64,000 nucleotides of DNA. It comes from Cerasicoccus frondis. GTDB lineage: Bacteria; Verrucomicrobiota; Verrucomicrobiia; Opitutales; Cerasicoccaceae. The notes below the pieces were generated by a model. It saw only the letters and a list, made by a program, of their open reading frames with translations, was not told the DNA's origin and did not search any database. A program made the translations under genes and the position numbers. Positions 46,124-56,035 of the stretch are shown piece after piece. The DNA is taken from positions 307,522-371,521 of the forward strand of contig JAVDPC010000001.1 of NCBI GenBank assembly GCA_031296915.1, read 5' to 3'. Within the stretch, counting starts at the first letter, position 1. Every line of letters begins with the position of its first letter.

Positions 46124-47548
46124 TCACTTCTCACGCCACACTTTGATCGACTTTACGACCATGTCGCCAGAGCCTTGATCGTAGGGGGAGTCGACTTTGG
46201 CTTTCACCGCGACATTCGTCAGCGGATACCAGGTTTCGCCCTTAAATGGGTTGGCGTAACGCATCGTTTCGATGTCGTCCACAAACATGGTGATCCACTC
46301 TTCGTCGACGGTCACCGCGAAGCGATGAAACTCCGTGTCCAGGGTGTTCGGCAGACCAAAGACGCCCATCGACATCCGCATTGCCGGGCGAGTAAAGGTG
46401 CGACGCAAGTGGTCGCCACCGTGCAGGTTTGTCGAGAGGTCCGAAGCGAACTTCCATTCGCCGTTGTAGCCAAAGCCTTCATAGACATCGATCTCCGGCG
46501 GCCATCCAGCGGTTGGCAGGAGCCACAGCGCTGGCCAGGAGCCGAAGCGGTTGGGCATCTTCACAACCCACTCGACGCTGCCATATTGGAACTGAGTTTC
46601 AGGCGTGCGATGCCCCGAGAGCATCGTTGCGAGAAATGGGTATTCAATTGCCGGCGAACCGACTTTGACGGGGGCGTTCAATCTCCGCGTCGACAACACC
46701 AGTCCTTCCCCAGTCCGTTGGAAGCCACCGTATTTGACTTCGCCATAGTAGCCGGTTTCTCCATTGCCAACCTGAGTGCGGCCATGAGAAAGCGATGTGG
46801 AAAAGCTGTTCGGCCCACCGCGATCATCGAATTGGATCGTTTCGCCTGTCTCATCGTAGCAAAGCTTGCCCAACGGCTCAAACTTCGTCGCTTCGCGACC
46901 GCCCGTAATTGGCTCATTGACGGCGTCGGCCTTGGCGGTAATCAGGATGCCCCCACCCGCTCGATAGGCGCCATCGGGCACCGATGGCTGGACCGCACGC
47001 ACATTGCTCCCCTCACTCATGCCCGTGACGTCAAAACTCAGGGTTTTGGTGAGTGGGTCACCCGGATAGAAGATGACGGACTTTGTCTTATCCGGCTTGG
47101 CGCGGCCGCCAGAGCCGTCATAAACACGCACATAAGCAATGACGGTGTTTGGGCTTTCACGGTCAAGCGTCACCGGGACATGGACCTCGGTCGCGTTAAC
47201 CGGCACGTCAAAGCTCGAGATGCGCACTTTCGCGGCAGCAGGGTATTTTTTGCCCTTATCATAGATATCCTCAGGGCCCGCAGCAGCTTTGGCTTCATCA
47301 ATGTATTTGTCGAGCTGCTCACCGATACGGCCAACGGCGTCTTTCGCTGACTGTGCCTGCTCACTGACTTCGGGCGACTGCGCACTGGTCTGGATGCTAT
47401 CCAGCGAGGTCGAAGCTGCCTCAGCATCAGCCCGCATTGCCTCGGCTTGCTTCAGCGTCAACTGCTGCGCATCAAGCATGGAGCCGGAGAAAAACAGAGC
47501 GGCTGGCGCCAGTGTTACTGCATTCGCTAATTTGAAAAGTGTCTTCAT
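46124..47548 (-). CDS. Secreted GH16-family glycoside hydrolase with helical N-terminal region
   Basis: The ATG at 47548 is chosen because the signal peptide (MKTLFKLANAVTLAPAALFF) follows it. The product is 474 residues. Residues ~30-95 are helical, Ala/Glu/Gln-rich. Residues ~100-200 form a beta-sandwich, and the GH16 catalytic domain follows from ~205. The GH16 signature E-x-D-x-x-E appears as PPEIDVYEGFG (~350), with the nucleophile and acid/base Glu. The family includes laminarinases, agarases and carrageenases; algal beta-glucans are the likely class of substrate, but specificity cannot be read. The catalytic domain is at the normal length. Minus-strand single gene upstream of hemB. Confidence 0.9.
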   Translation of the reverse strand: MKTLFKLANAVTLAPAALFFSGSMLDAQQLTLKQAEAMRADAEAASTSLDSIQTSAQSPEVSEQAQSAKDAVGRIGEQLDKYIDEAKAAAGPEDIYDKGKKYPAAAKVRISSFDVPVNATEVHVPVTLDRESPNTVIAYVRVYDGSGGRAKPDKTKSVIFYPGDPLTKTLSFDVTGMSEGSNVRAVQPSVPDGAYRAGGGILITAKADAVNEPITGGREATKFEPLGKLCYDETGETIQFDDRGGPNSFSTSLSHGRTQVGNGETGYYGEVKYGGFQRTGEGLVLSTRRLNAPVKVGSPAIEYPFLATMLSGHRTPETQFQYGSVEWVVKMPNRFGSWPALWLLPTAGWPPEIDVYEGFGYNGEWKFASDLSTNLHGGDHLRRTFTRPAMRMSMGVFGLPNTLDTEFHRFAVTVDEEWITMFVDDIETMRYANPFKGETWYPLTNVAVKAKVDSPYDQGSGDMVVKSIKVWREK

Positions 47549-47775
47549 ATTGGAGTTTTCGAGCAATGAGAAATAATCGGTGCACTATCGATAACACATT
47601 TAGCGTAAAAGCGTTAGGTCAAATCCGACTTCTTATTTGGCAATAACAGACTGGGTGGGGAAATTCAGTACGCAGGACACTCATTCGACGGCGCATGATT
47701 GGTTCCATTCCGTAAGTTTACCATCGGGCGATTTTTGCTTTGCCATCGGCGACGGGGGGTTCTGCAATCGCCCGC

Positions 47776-48651
47776 ATGGAACTGATCGACGGAAACGCGA
47801 TATCCGAGCAAATTCTCGAAGAACTGAAGGCTGAGCTGGCCACGCTCAATGGCCCCAAACCCGGCGTGGCTTTTGTCCGCGTGGGCGAAGACCCAGCCTC
47901 CGTTTTTTATGTCAACAAGAAGCAGAAGGTTGCCGCGCAAATTGGCGTTGAAAGCACCCTGCACGTTCAGCCTGAGAACATCACGCAGGACGAACTGCTC
48001 GCGGTGATCGATCAGTTGAACGCCGATCCTGCCGTCCACGGCATTCTCGTCCAGGCCCCCCTGCCCAACCACATTGAAGAACGCGTCATTTTTAACCGCG
48101 TTTCGCCCGATAAAGATGTCGACGGCTTCAACGTCATCAACATTGGCAAGCTCGTCCAGGAAGACCCAAGCGCTTTCGTCGCCTGCACGCCAGCCGGCGT
48201 AATCGAGCTACTCAAGCGCAGCGGCGTCGCCACCAGCGGCAAGCGCGTCGTGGTCGTCGGTCGTAGTTTGATCGTCGGCAAGCCCGCCGCCCTGCTCCTG
48301 ATGATGAAAGCTGAGTTCGGCAACGCCACGGTGACCATTGCGCATTCCCGCACAGCCAACCTTGCCGAAGTAGTGAGCGAGGCGGACATCGTCATCGCCG
48401 CGATGGGTAAGGCCGCCTTCATCACCGCTGACATGGTTAAGGAAGGCGCCGTCGTGATCGATGTGGGCATCAATCGCGTGGATGACGCCACTAAGAAAAA
48501 AGGCTACCGCATTGTCGGCGACGTCGATTTTGACGCAGTATCTCCCAAGTGCGCGCAGATCACCCCTGTCCCGGGTGGAGTCGGCCCCATGACAGTGGCT
48601 ATGCTGATGAAAAATACCGTCAGCGCCTATCGCCGCGCAGTCAGCGCCTGA
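47776..48651 (+). CDS. folD: Methylenetetrahydrofolate dehydrogenase/cyclohydrolase
   Basis: The ATG at 47776 gives 291 residues, the usual FolD length. Catalytic Lys in [14 protein letters not shown] (~50), the [10 protein letters not shown] folate loop, the NADP loop [19 protein letters not shown] (~160), AHSRT and the signature [18 protein letters not shown]. It oxidises 5,10-methylene-THF and hydrolyses methenyl-THF to 10-formyl-THF. The RDD gene begins 2 bp after its stop, so they are cotranscribed. Divergent from the GH16 gene. Confidence 0.96.
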   Translation: MELIDGNAISEQILEELKAELATLNGPKPGVAFVRVGEDPASVFYVNKKQKVAAQIGVESTLHVQPENITQDELLAVIDQLNADPAVHGILVQAPLPNHIEERVIFNRVSPDKDVDGFNVINIGKLVQEDPSAFVACTPAGVIELLKRSGVATSGKRVVVVGRSLIVGKPAALLLMMKAEFGNATVTIAHSRTANLAEVVSEADIVIAAMGKAAFITADMVKEGAVVIDVGINRVDDATKKKGYRIVGDVDFDAVSPKCAQITPVPGGVGPMTVAMLMKNTVSAYRRAVSA

Positions 48652-48653
48652 TC

Positions 48654-49253
48654 ATGGCGAAACGAAACCCCTCTCAGCCTCCCCCGCTGCCTCAACAACT
48701 GCCTGAATTGCCAGTCATTGTTGTCGCAACGCGGGAAAAGCGGACTATCAGCGCACTGCTGGACTTTTCCATCATTCTATTGGTGGCGGGATTTCTCCTG
48801 AGCAAGTTTTTCTGGCCGACCATGTATCCTCAAACCTGGACAGAATACATGGCTTGGTCGGAGGCCTACATGCAGGATTTCCCGGAAATCCCCCCTTTGT
48901 CCATGTCGGCCCAAGAGGGAATTCTATTCGCCTACACGCTCACCGCAGGTTTGGTTTGGCTGTATTTCTTTCTCAGCGAGGTCCTCATGCAAGGAAGCTC
49001 GTTGGGCAAATCCGTCTTCGGGCTTCGCGTCATGAGCCTGCGCCATGCGGGTCCCCCCACTCCGCTCGAAGCCGGCGTCAGAGCCAGCATCAAGGCGTCC
49101 TGCATCTTTATGGTGGTCCCATTGCTGGTTGTGAATTACTTTGTCATGCTGTTTCACCGACAGCGACAGGCGCTGCACGACATCCCCGCTTCGACTCTGG
49201 TGGTGGCTGCTCCAGCCATGATTACGGTTGCGGCATCGGACGAAACCCAATGA
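48654..49253 (+). CDS. RDD-family membrane protein
   Basis: A 199-residue membrane protein. The Pro-rich N-terminus (PSQPPPLPQQLPELP) precedes the first helix (SALLDFSIILLVAGFLLS) that carries the LLDF element of RDD proteins. A second helix lies near ~95-115, and later come SLGKSVFGLRVMSLRHAG and RASIKASCIFMVVPLLVV. The family's Arg-Asp-Asp signature is represented here by variants only. Function of RDD proteins is poorly defined (some exchange ions). ATG at 48654, directly after folD. Confidence 0.8.
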   Translation: MAKRNPSQPPPLPQQLPELPVIVVATREKRTISALLDFSIILLVAGFLLSKFFWPTMYPQTWTEYMAWSEAYMQDFPEIPPLSMSAQEGILFAYTLTAGLVWLYFFLSEVLMQGSSLGKSVFGLRVMSLRHAGPPTPLEAGVRASIKASCIFMVVPLLVVNYFVMLFHRQRQALHDIPASTLVVAAPAMITVAASDETQ

Positions 49254-49353
49254 TTAATTTAACTTGCGACGTCTAAACGACTTCATATGTTAGGCAGTCT
49301 GTTGAAAATTTGAGTAACAACACCCCGGTTTTAGACCATAATTTTCCTGCGCA

Positions 49354-50580
49354 GTGCCTCCCGAATCTAAAAAACAGCTCATCCTCGTCGTTGACGATCA
49401 ACCGATCAACATCAAGCTGCTCCAGCGTAAATTAGAACGTGAGGGATACGAGGTATTAACCGCCTTCAACGGCCAGGAATGCCTGAACATCGTCAGCCAG
49501 CGCAAGCCGGACCTGATTCTACTCGACGTGATGATGCCGGAAATGGATGGCATCGAGACCTGCGAGAAGCTGAAGGAAAACGAAGAAACGGAAACGATCC
49601 CCGTCATTTTCATCACCGCGAAGTCATCCAAAGAAGGTAAGTTGGAAGGACTTGGAGTCGGCGCTGTCGACTACATTACCAAGCCGATCGACCTGGAAGA
49701 GACTTTGGCGCGTGTGAAAACCCAGCTCCGCATTCAGGAGATTTATCGCGAGAACATCGAACTGCAGACGCAATTGGGTGAAATTCGCCGTAGCGCCGCA
49801 GTGGGCGCCATTACTCAAGGCATCGCCCACAATTTGAATAATCTGCTCGGTGTTGTCGTCGGCTATCTCGACTTGTTGCGCAACGGCTATGACAGCCCAG
49901 ACATGGTTAAGCGCAGCGTATCACTGATGGATCAGGCCATTCAGCGCATGGTGAACATCATCCGGCACCTAAGCTCGATTGCCACCAACGAGCGCGTCCA
50001 AATCTCTCCATTGCAGATCGGCATCCTCATCGATGGGGCCTTGGAGCGTTTCAAGGACGAGTATGACGTAGAAATGGAGGCGCCGGTTGAATACTCCATT
50101 CCAGAGTCGTATAAGTTCGAAGCAAACAGCGAAGTCTTTGAAAGCGTCTTGCTGAAACTATTGGTCAACGCCTGGGAGTCCTACCCCAAGAGCACTGAGG
50201 ACGAAAATAAGAAGATCGCGCTGAAGGTAAAATTATCCGATGATGCGCAGACCCTGCTGGTGAAAGTACTGGATGAAGGGAATGGCATTCCGGCCGATAT
50301 TCGGGACCATATATTTGATCCGTTTATTACGTCGAAAACTTCGGTTGGGCGTGGCCTTGGCCTGACCATGGCGCGACACGCGATGCGCAACCTCAAAGGA
50401 GATTTAACCCTCGTAAATCGCGCGGATACCGGCTGTGTCGCCACCATGCATCATCCCGTCAAGCAACCCACTATAGAGCCTGTGATTCCGAACAGCGGTT
50501 CGACCCATCAATCGCAAGGCGCCTCCTTAATTTCCACGCGGACGGAGAATATCGCGAGCAGCGTTTCACGGCATGATTAA
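49354..50580 (+). CDS. Soluble hybrid: receiver domain followed by histidine kinase
   Basis: A 408-residue cytoplasmic protein beginning with GTG. Receiver domain at ~8-125: acidic pair VDD (14-15), phospho-acceptor Asp58 in LLDVMMPEMDG and Lys in YITKPIDL (~110). The dimerisation/phospho-acceptor helix follows with His159 in AHNLNNLLGVVVG, then an ATPase domain: LLVNAWESY (N box), LDEGNGIP (G1), GRGLGLTMARHA (G2). The order REC-then-kinase is the reverse of most hybrid kinases and lacks any sensor or membrane segment, so it likely receives phosphate from another kinase or acts as a relay. Its last 8 bp overlap the start of proC. Confidence 0.88.
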   Translation: MPPESKKQLILVVDDQPINIKLLQRKLEREGYEVLTAFNGQECLNIVSQRKPDLILLDVMMPEMDGIETCEKLKENEETETIPVIFITAKSSKEGKLEGLGVGAVDYITKPIDLEETLARVKTQLRIQEIYRENIELQTQLGEIRRSAAVGAITQGIAHNLNNLLGVVVGYLDLLRNGYDSPDMVKRSVSLMDQAIQRMVNIIRHLSSIATNERVQISPLQIGILIDGALERFKDEYDVEMEAPVEYSIPESYKFEANSEVFESVLLKLLVNAWESYPKSTEDENKKIALKVKLSDDAQTLLVKVLDEGNGIPADIRDHIFDPFITSKTSVGRGLGLTMARHAMRNLKGDLTLVNRADTGCVATMHHPVKQPTIEPVIPNSGSTHQSQGASLISTRTENIASSVSRHD

Positions 50581-51376
50581 AGTAGCGTTTATTGGCGCCG
50601 GACGCATGGCGTCCGCCATGGTTCGCGGCCTGCTCAAAACAGGCCATTACAGCCCCGCTGAGATTGGCTGCACCTGTGGCGATGATCCCACTGGTCCCCA
50701 ATTGGCCAAGAGCACCGGCATCGTTTATGAGCCGGAATTGGAGAAATTGCTCAGCGCTTCAAGCATCATCGTGCTCGCTTGCAAACCGCAGCAGTTCAAC
50801 GGGCTCAATGCGACGATTGCCGCCTTGGCCAAAGACCAGCTGATCATTTCGATTCTAGCAGGCATCCCCTTAGCTCGCATCAACGCGCGTTTTCCGGACG
50901 CCCGCAATCGCGTGCGCTCCATGCCCAATACTCCCGGCCAGATTGGCGAAGGCATCAGCGCCTATGCCAGTGACCAACGGCTGTCCGATTCCGACAACGA
51001 AATTGTTCAATTGGTCCTTGGCGCATTGGGTGAAGTGGTCGCCGTGCCTGAAGATCAGTTGGATGCCGTAACCGCTGTTAGCGGCAGTGGTCCAGCCTAC
51101 GTCTTTGAATTCACCGCCGCACTGGCTGAAGCAGGAATCGCGGCGGGACTGCCTCCACAAGTCGCCGCCAAGTTGGCGCGCCAAACGGTTATCGGTTCAG
51201 GCAATCTATTGAAAGAGTCCTCCGAGGACCCAGAAGAATTGCGCCGCCAGGTGACTTCGCCGGGAGGCACCACTCAGGCAGCGTTGGAGCAATTTTCCGA
51301 TGACAAGCTGCGGGATATCGTGCGCCATGCAGTCATTGCCGCCAAAACGCGGTCCATCGAGCTGGCTCAAGGCTAA
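50573..51376 (+). CDS. proC: Pyrroline-5-carboxylate reductase
   Basis: A 267-residue enzyme. NAD(P)-binding FIGAGRMASAMVRGL at the N-terminus and the ProC signature VTAVSGSGPAYVFEF (~165) with VTSPGGTTQAALEQF (~225). It reduces pyrroline-5-carboxylate to proline. Its ATG overlaps the preceding kinase gene by 8 bp, implying translational coupling; the folK gene follows 2 bp after its stop. Length is normal for the family. Confidence 0.94.
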   Translation: MIKVAFIGAGRMASAMVRGLLKTGHYSPAEIGCTCGDDPTGPQLAKSTGIVYEPELEKLLSASSIIVLACKPQQFNGLNATIAALAKDQLIISILAGIPLARINARFPDARNRVRSMPNTPGQIGEGISAYASDQRLSDSDNEIVQLVLGALGEVVAVPEDQLDAVTAVSGSGPAYVFEFTAALAEAGIAAGLPPQVAAKLARQTVIGSGNLLKESSEDPEELRRQVTSPGGTTQAALEQFSDDKLRDIVRHAVIAAKTRSIELAQG

Positions 51377-51378
51377 CT

Positions 51379-51861
51379 GTGGCTCGTGCCTACATCGGCT
51401 TAGGCGGCAATGTCGGAGATCGCGCCGCCGCTCTCCAACATGCCTTGGCGGAATTTGAACAGGCGCATGGCATCCAAAGTGTCCGTAGCTCATCGTTTTT
51501 TGAAACCAAGCCGGTTGGGCCGATTGAACAGGCAGACTTTCTAAATGCGGTCATCGAAATTGAGACCAGCCTCTCGCCCCACGAATTGTTGGCGCTTGGT
51601 CAGCAGATCGAGCAAAGCTGCGGTCGAACCCGGGACGTTCACTGGGGCCCACGCACGTTGGACATTGATTTACTCGCCTTTGGGCAAAGTAAGATTTCGA
51701 CCGCAGAGCTCACCCTCCCCCACCCCGAAGCCACCAAACGCGCCTTTGTTCTAGCGCCATGGGCCGAGCTTGCCCCGCATTTCGTCATCGACGGCAAAAG
51801 CATCGCAGAGCACCTTGAGGAAGTTGGCTGCGAGGGCGTACGTAAGTTTGACTGTTGCTGA
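51379..51861 (+). CDS. folK: 6-hydroxymethyl-7,8-dihydropterin pyrophosphokinase
   Basis: A 160-residue folate enzyme that starts with GTG. YIGLGGNVGDRAAAL (N-terminal glycine motif), FFETKPVGPIEQADFLNAVI and the signature GPRTLDIDLLAFG (~95) with TLPHPEATKRAFVLAPWAEL. It transfers pyrophosphate to the pterin before dihydropteroate synthesis. It overlaps pabB by 7 bp and lies 2 bp after proC, so it is part of a tight operon with the p-aminobenzoate genes. Confidence 0.94.
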   Translation: MARAYIGLGGNVGDRAAALQHALAEFEQAHGIQSVRSSSFFETKPVGPIEQADFLNAVIEIETSLSPHELLALGQQIEQSCGRTRDVHWGPRTLDIDLLAFGQSKISTAELTLPHPEATKRAFVLAPWAELAPHFVIDGKSIAEHLEEVGCEGVRKFDCC

Positions 51862-53222
51862 TAGAGCCTCAGGCTGTGCGGATGGCCCTGCTTGAGCCCA
51901 ACAATCTATCTCCAGAGGAGGCATTCGCGCGCTTACGCCGTGAAGCAGGTTGTTGCTGGCTGGACAGCGGCTCAGGCTCCAGCAGCTTGCAACGTCACTC
52001 CATCCTGGCCGCCCGTCCCTCGATGACCCTGCGGGCATGGGGGCCACGCATCGAGCGCATAACAGCCGAGGGTATTGATTACCTGACCGGAGACAGCCTG
52101 GAGATCTTGGCGTCAACAATTGAAGCGCATGCCAATCAAGTCGAGTTTGCCGGAGGCGCCATTGGGCATTTCAGCTATGAATTCGGTCGTCGGCTTGCTG
52201 GTCAAAATGATCAGCGCGGGCGGGCACAGCATTGGCCAGACTTCCAGTTTCAATTCTATTTGGCGGTCTATGTCTACAATCACGACAATGGGATTGCGTC
52301 ATTGCGAGCAACCGACACGCCAGACGGGCAACAGGCGTTACAGGCGCTGCAACGCATACTCATGCTCCCCCCCGCCGAAGATGGCCCGATGTTTTGCGGC
52401 GCGGATTTTACCCCCAATCGAAGTCGGGAAGACTACTGCCAGGCAGTTGCGAAAGCACGTCAACACATTGCCGCGGGTGATATCTATCAAGCGAACTTGG
52501 CGCAGTTTTTCTCTACTGCATTTCAGGGCGACCCCGCCACCTTGTTTAACCGCCTGCGTCAGCAAAACCCCGCTCCTTATGCCGCCTACCTGCATCAGGG
52601 GAACCGACAAATTCTGAGCAGCTCACCAGAACTTTTCCTACAGGTTCAAGGCGATAGAATCGTCACACGGCCGATTAAAGGCACTCGTCCACGAGGCGCG
52701 AACGAGGCGGATGATGCATGCTCTCGCATGGAGTTACTCGCCAGCCCCAAGGAACGCGCTGAACTGCTGATGATCGTCGATATGGAGCGTAACGACCTCG
52801 GTCGCCTCGCAAAATTTGGGACTGTCCGCGTAAATGAGCTGTATCGCCTAGAGAGTTACGCTACCGTTCATCACCTGATTGGCGAAGTGGAAGCCACGCT
52901 AAGGCCTGGCGTAACGCTGCGCGAACTGCTTTGCGCCACATTCCCAGGCGGCTCCATTACTGGCGCTCCCAAGCTGAAAGCCATGGAAATCATTGCAGAA
53001 CTCGAACCCTCGCCCCGCGATATCTTTTGCGGATCGATCGGCTGGTTGGGATTCAACGGCGACATCGCACTGAACATCGCGATTCGCACCATAACCTGCC
53101 AGGAAGGCCGAGCCGACTTCGGAGTTGGCGCGGGCATTGTTTGGGACTCCGAGCCGGAAGCCGAATACGACGAAACGCTTCACAAAGCCAAGGCGCTTTT
53201 TGCTGCATTGAAAAGCGAATAG
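51855..53222 (+). CDS. pabB: Aminodeoxychorismate synthase component I
   Basis: A 455-residue chorismate-binding enzyme. Core motifs: GDIYQANLAQFFSTAF, SSPELFLQV, IKGTRPRGANEADD (ammonia/chorismate loop), ERNDLGRLAKFGTVRV, FPGGSITGAPKLKAMEIIAE and FGVGAGIVWDSEPEAEYDET. PabB is preferred over TrpE because folK precedes it and pabC follows. A TTG at 51855 gives a 7-bp overlap with folK; an ATG at 51882 is a second option. Together with a glutamine amidotransferase (not seen here) it makes ADC for p-aminobenzoate. Confidence 0.92.
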   Translation: MLIEPQAVRMALLEPNNLSPEEAFARLRREAGCCWLDSGSGSSSLQRHSILAARPSMTLRAWGPRIERITAEGIDYLTGDSLEILASTIEAHANQVEFAGGAIGHFSYEFGRRLAGQNDQRGRAQHWPDFQFQFYLAVYVYNHDNGIASLRATDTPDGQQALQALQRILMLPPAEDGPMFCGADFTPNRSREDYCQAVAKARQHIAAGDIYQANLAQFFSTAFQGDPATLFNRLRQQNPAPYAAYLHQGNRQILSSSPELFLQVQGDRIVTRPIKGTRPRGANEADDACSRMELLASPKERAELLMIVDMERNDLGRLAKFGTVRVNELYRLESYATVHHLIGEVEATLRPGVTLRELLCATFPGGSITGAPKLKAMEIIAELEPSPRDIFCGSIGWLGFNGDIALNIAIRTITCQEGRADFGVGAGIVWDSEPEAEYDETLHKAKALFAALKSE

Positions 53223-53258
53223 GCTTCCACCTGTATCACCTTTCTGTAATATAAATTC

Positions 53259-54059
53259 ATGAAAATCGCGTTCAATGGCGAGTTGATCGAGCACGATCAG
53301 GCTAAAATTGGCATCTATGAGCCTGCAGTGCTCTACGGTCTGGGCTGCTTCTCTACCCTACGACTTCAAGGCGGCATGCCGCGTTTTTTCCAAGAGCACT
53401 GGCAGCGTTTTACCAGCAACATGCAGGCGCTCGATATCCAACTGGAACTCGACCCAGATAAAGTCCATGAACACATTGTCGAGCTTGGCCGCGTGAATGA
53501 ATTTTCGGAAGGCTGGGTCCGCTTTTCCTGTCACCCCAGACACGAAGGGATTGATTTCACTATATTCGTTACCGCGCCACGCCGTGCAGACCCGCCAGAT
53601 CTCTACCGCCTCAAATTTAGCGACTGGCCCCACCCCGGATTAAGTCCTTATTCAGCCATCAAGAGCAACAACTACGCGCTGTTTCGCGCCGCGCATCTGG
53701 AAGCACGCGCGGAAGAATGGGATGAATGCCTTCTCAGCAATGCGCATGGCGAAGTTGTCGAAGGCGGCATCAGTAATTTTTTCTGGGTCGATGAGGAGCA
53801 ATGCCTGTGCACGCCTCCCCTATCAAGCGGCGCGCTGCCGGGCGTTATTCGCGGAAAAGTCATGGAGCTCTTTCCAGCCATTCGCGAGCAGTCGCCGACA
53901 CGAGAGCAGTTGCTTCGTTCGCCGGAAATTTTCATCACTAATTCGTCCTTTGAAATCAAGCCCGTGTCCACCTTGCAGGATTACAAACTAACAGCGCCCG
54001 GTGAAATTACATCCAAGGTGACTGCAGCATTTCAGGCGGCTTTTCCTGAAGTTCGTTAA
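53259..54059 (+). CDS. pabC: Aminodeoxychorismate lyase-like class IV aminotransferase
   Basis: A 266-residue PLP enzyme of fold type IV. PLP lysine in SAIKSNNYALFRAA (~135); cofactor Glu segment GEVVEGGISNFFWV; TPPLSSGALPGVIRGKV. Position after folK-pabB points to 4-amino-4-deoxychorismate lyase, which releases pyruvate to give p-aminobenzoate. A branched-chain or D-amino acid aminotransferase is the family alternative but less likely in this setting. Starts 36 bp after pabB. Confidence 0.85.
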   Translation: MKIAFNGELIEHDQAKIGIYEPAVLYGLGCFSTLRLQGGMPRFFQEHWQRFTSNMQALDIQLELDPDKVHEHIVELGRVNEFSEGWVRFSCHPRHEGIDFTIFVTAPRRADPPDLYRLKFSDWPHPGLSPYSAIKSNNYALFRAAHLEARAEEWDECLLSNAHGEVVEGGISNFFWVDEEQCLCTPPLSSGALPGVIRGKVMELFPAIREQSPTREQLLRSPEIFITNSSFEIKPVSTLQDYKLTAPGEITSKVTAAFQAAFPEVR

Positions 54060-54119
54060 ACTTAGGCGCCATTTTATGCTGGCTCTTGGCGCGCCTCATG
54101 CTTCAAATGCCGCCCCAAG

Positions 54120-55886
54120 GTGGCATCTTCTACTAATACTGAAAAAGAACAATGGAACTCCCGACTGGGGGTGATTCTGGCAGTCGCTGGCAGCGCTGTG
54201 GGCTTGGGGAATTTTCTTCGTTTTCCAGGACAAGTCGCACAGAATGGCGGCGGCGCCTTTATGATCGCCTATTTTATTTCGTTTCTGCTGATCGGCCTAC
54301 CGATCTGCTGGGCCGAATGGACAATGGGCCGACACGGAGGTCAAAAAGGCTTCAATTCCAGCCCGGGCATCTTTAATGCAATCTGGCGGAGCCCAATCTC
54401 CAAGTATGTAGGCATCATCGGCGTCATCATCCCGGTAGTCATTTACATGTACTACGTCTACATTGAGGCATGGTGCTTGGGCTATGCAGTCAATTTTGCT
54501 CTGGGCAACATGGAGTTCACGACGATTGATGAATCCAAAGCCTGGTGGGGCTCATTCATCGGCATTGAAAATGATGGGCAGGCCTTTCAGGGCTTTGGCG
54601 TTTCACACGTTGGCCCATACCTCTTCTTTGTGTTTATCCTGAATTTCATCCTCATCTTTCGAGGAATTTCCGGTGGCATTGAGTTTTTCTGCAAGATTGC
54701 TGTCCCCACCCTCGTGGTGATCGCCGTCATCGTGCTGATTCGCGTGATGACGTTGACCACGGACGTCACGGCTCCCGAGGAAAACGTCAACAACGGCTTG
54801 GGCTTTCTCTGGAATCCAGTGAAGACTTTCGTGGTCGAAACCGATGTCGCTTCCGGTGATTCCACTCGACGCGAAATCGTCGATAAAGGCTTTAAGGCAA
54901 AGTATGCCAGCCTTGATGGCCAAACCGTTGATGGCGTGAAATACGAAGTCGATAAAGTCGGAGTCATTGAGCAATTACGCCACCCAGAGCTTTGGCTGGC
55001 AGCAGCCGGACAGATATTTTTCTCCCTCTCCGTGGGTTTTGGCGTAATCATCACCTACTCCAGCTACATGCGCAAAAATGACGACGTCGTGCTCAGTGGC
55101 CTATCCGCCACCAGCGCCAACGAATTTTGCGAAGTTGCGCTCGGTGGCCTGATCACCATTCCCGCTGCGGTGGCGTTTATCGGTGTTGCGGGTCTGGCAG
55201 GCGCTGGTTTGGGCACCTTCGACCTCGGTTTTAAAGTATTGCCGCTAGTGTTCTCGGAAATGCCGATTGGCAATGCTTTCGGCGCCCTTTGGTTCTTCCT
55301 GCTCTTCCTTGCAGCAATGACCAGTTCGATCTCGATGCTCCAGCCAGGCATCGCCTTCATTGAGGAGACGATGAGGGCTGATCGAAAACGCTCTTGCGCG
55401 ATCCTCGGCATCATCACTGCGATTGGTTGCGGATTTGTGGTTTATTTCAGCGCTGGCATCAAAGCGCTGGACACACTGGATTTCTGGGTGGGCACGTTCC
55501 TGATCTTCGTGCTGGCGACAATTCAGATAATCCTCTTTGGGTGGGTGTTTGGCATCGACCGAGGATTTACCGAAGCCCATGAGGGGGCGGCGATCCGCAT
55601 CCCAAAGATCTATAGGTTCATCATGAAGTACGTCAGTCCGCTGTTTCTGATAATTATTTTCGTCTGCTTTATCCTAACCAATGTATTCGGAATCAGTTTC
55701 ACGGGCGGCGAACCGGATTTAAGCGGTTACGTGACTGACCTGATTGGAGGTGACGGAAAAACTGTGAATCTCGCTGCCTGGCTCAGCTTGGGTCTGGTCG
55801 CTATACTTTTTGCCTTTTTCGCGGTCCTGGTTTCCAGCGTAAGGCGTTACGAAGCTGTTCATAAAAACTGGAAGGAGGAAGCATGA
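54120..55886 (+). CDS. Sodium:neurotransmitter-symporter family transporter (NSS/SNF)
   Basis: A 588-residue protein with ~12 membrane helices. The Na+ site of TM1 appears as [40 protein letters not shown] follows. A long soluble insert (~220-285) with acidic residues lies between helices 5-6 and the next helices, which is unusual. It is the LeuT-fold amino acid transporter class. GTG start at 54120. Its stop is overlapped by a 50-residue membrane protein (ATGA), typical of two-part NSS systems such as MetPS. Confidence 0.88.
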   Translation: MASSTNTEKEQWNSRLGVILAVAGSAVGLGNFLRFPGQVAQNGGGAFMIAYFISFLLIGLPICWAEWTMGRHGGQKGFNSSPGIFNAIWRSPISKYVGIIGVIIPVVIYMYYVYIEAWCLGYAVNFALGNMEFTTIDESKAWWGSFIGIENDGQAFQGFGVSHVGPYLFFVFILNFILIFRGISGGIEFFCKIAVPTLVVIAVIVLIRVMTLTTDVTAPEENVNNGLGFLWNPVKTFVVETDVASGDSTRREIVDKGFKAKYASLDGQTVDGVKYEVDKVGVIEQLRHPELWLAAAGQIFFSLSVGFGVIITYSSYMRKNDDVVLSGLSATSANEFCEVALGGLITIPAAVAFIGVAGLAGAGLGTFDLGFKVLPLVFSEMPIGNAFGALWFFLLFLAAMTSSISMLQPGIAFIEETMRADRKRSCAILGIITAIGCGFVVYFSAGIKALDTLDFWVGTFLIFVLATIQIILFGWVFGIDRGFTEAHEGAAIRIPKIYRFIMKYVSPLFLIIIFVCFILTNVFGISFTGGEPDLSGYVTDLIGGDGKTVNLAAWLSLGLVAILFAFFAVLVSSVRRYEAVHKNWKEEA

Positions 55887-56035
55887 CCGCAGGTGGCTGG
55901 CTATTCATGATCGTTTCCGTGGGGGGCGTTATTGCGCTGTTCAGTTGGTGCATGTGGAAAGTGATGACCACGCCGGGAGAATCCGAGCACATTCATGGAT
56001 TCAACGTCGATGAGGAAACACTGGATAAAGAATAA
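55883..56035 (+). CDS. Small NSS-transporter partner protein (MetS-like)
   Basis: A 50-residue protein: one membrane helix ([20 protein letters not shown], residues ~6-25) followed by [20 protein letters not shown]. It starts within the stop of the NSS gene (ATGA overlap) and has a strong Shine-Dalgarno (AAGGAGGA at 55872-55879), which decides the start. Family knowledge: MetS-type subunits are single-helix partners of NSS transporters; here MetS homology is inferred from size, helix and place. Confidence 0.78.
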   Translation: MTAGGWLFMIVSVGGVIALFSWCMWKVMTTPGESEHIHGFNVDEETLDKE

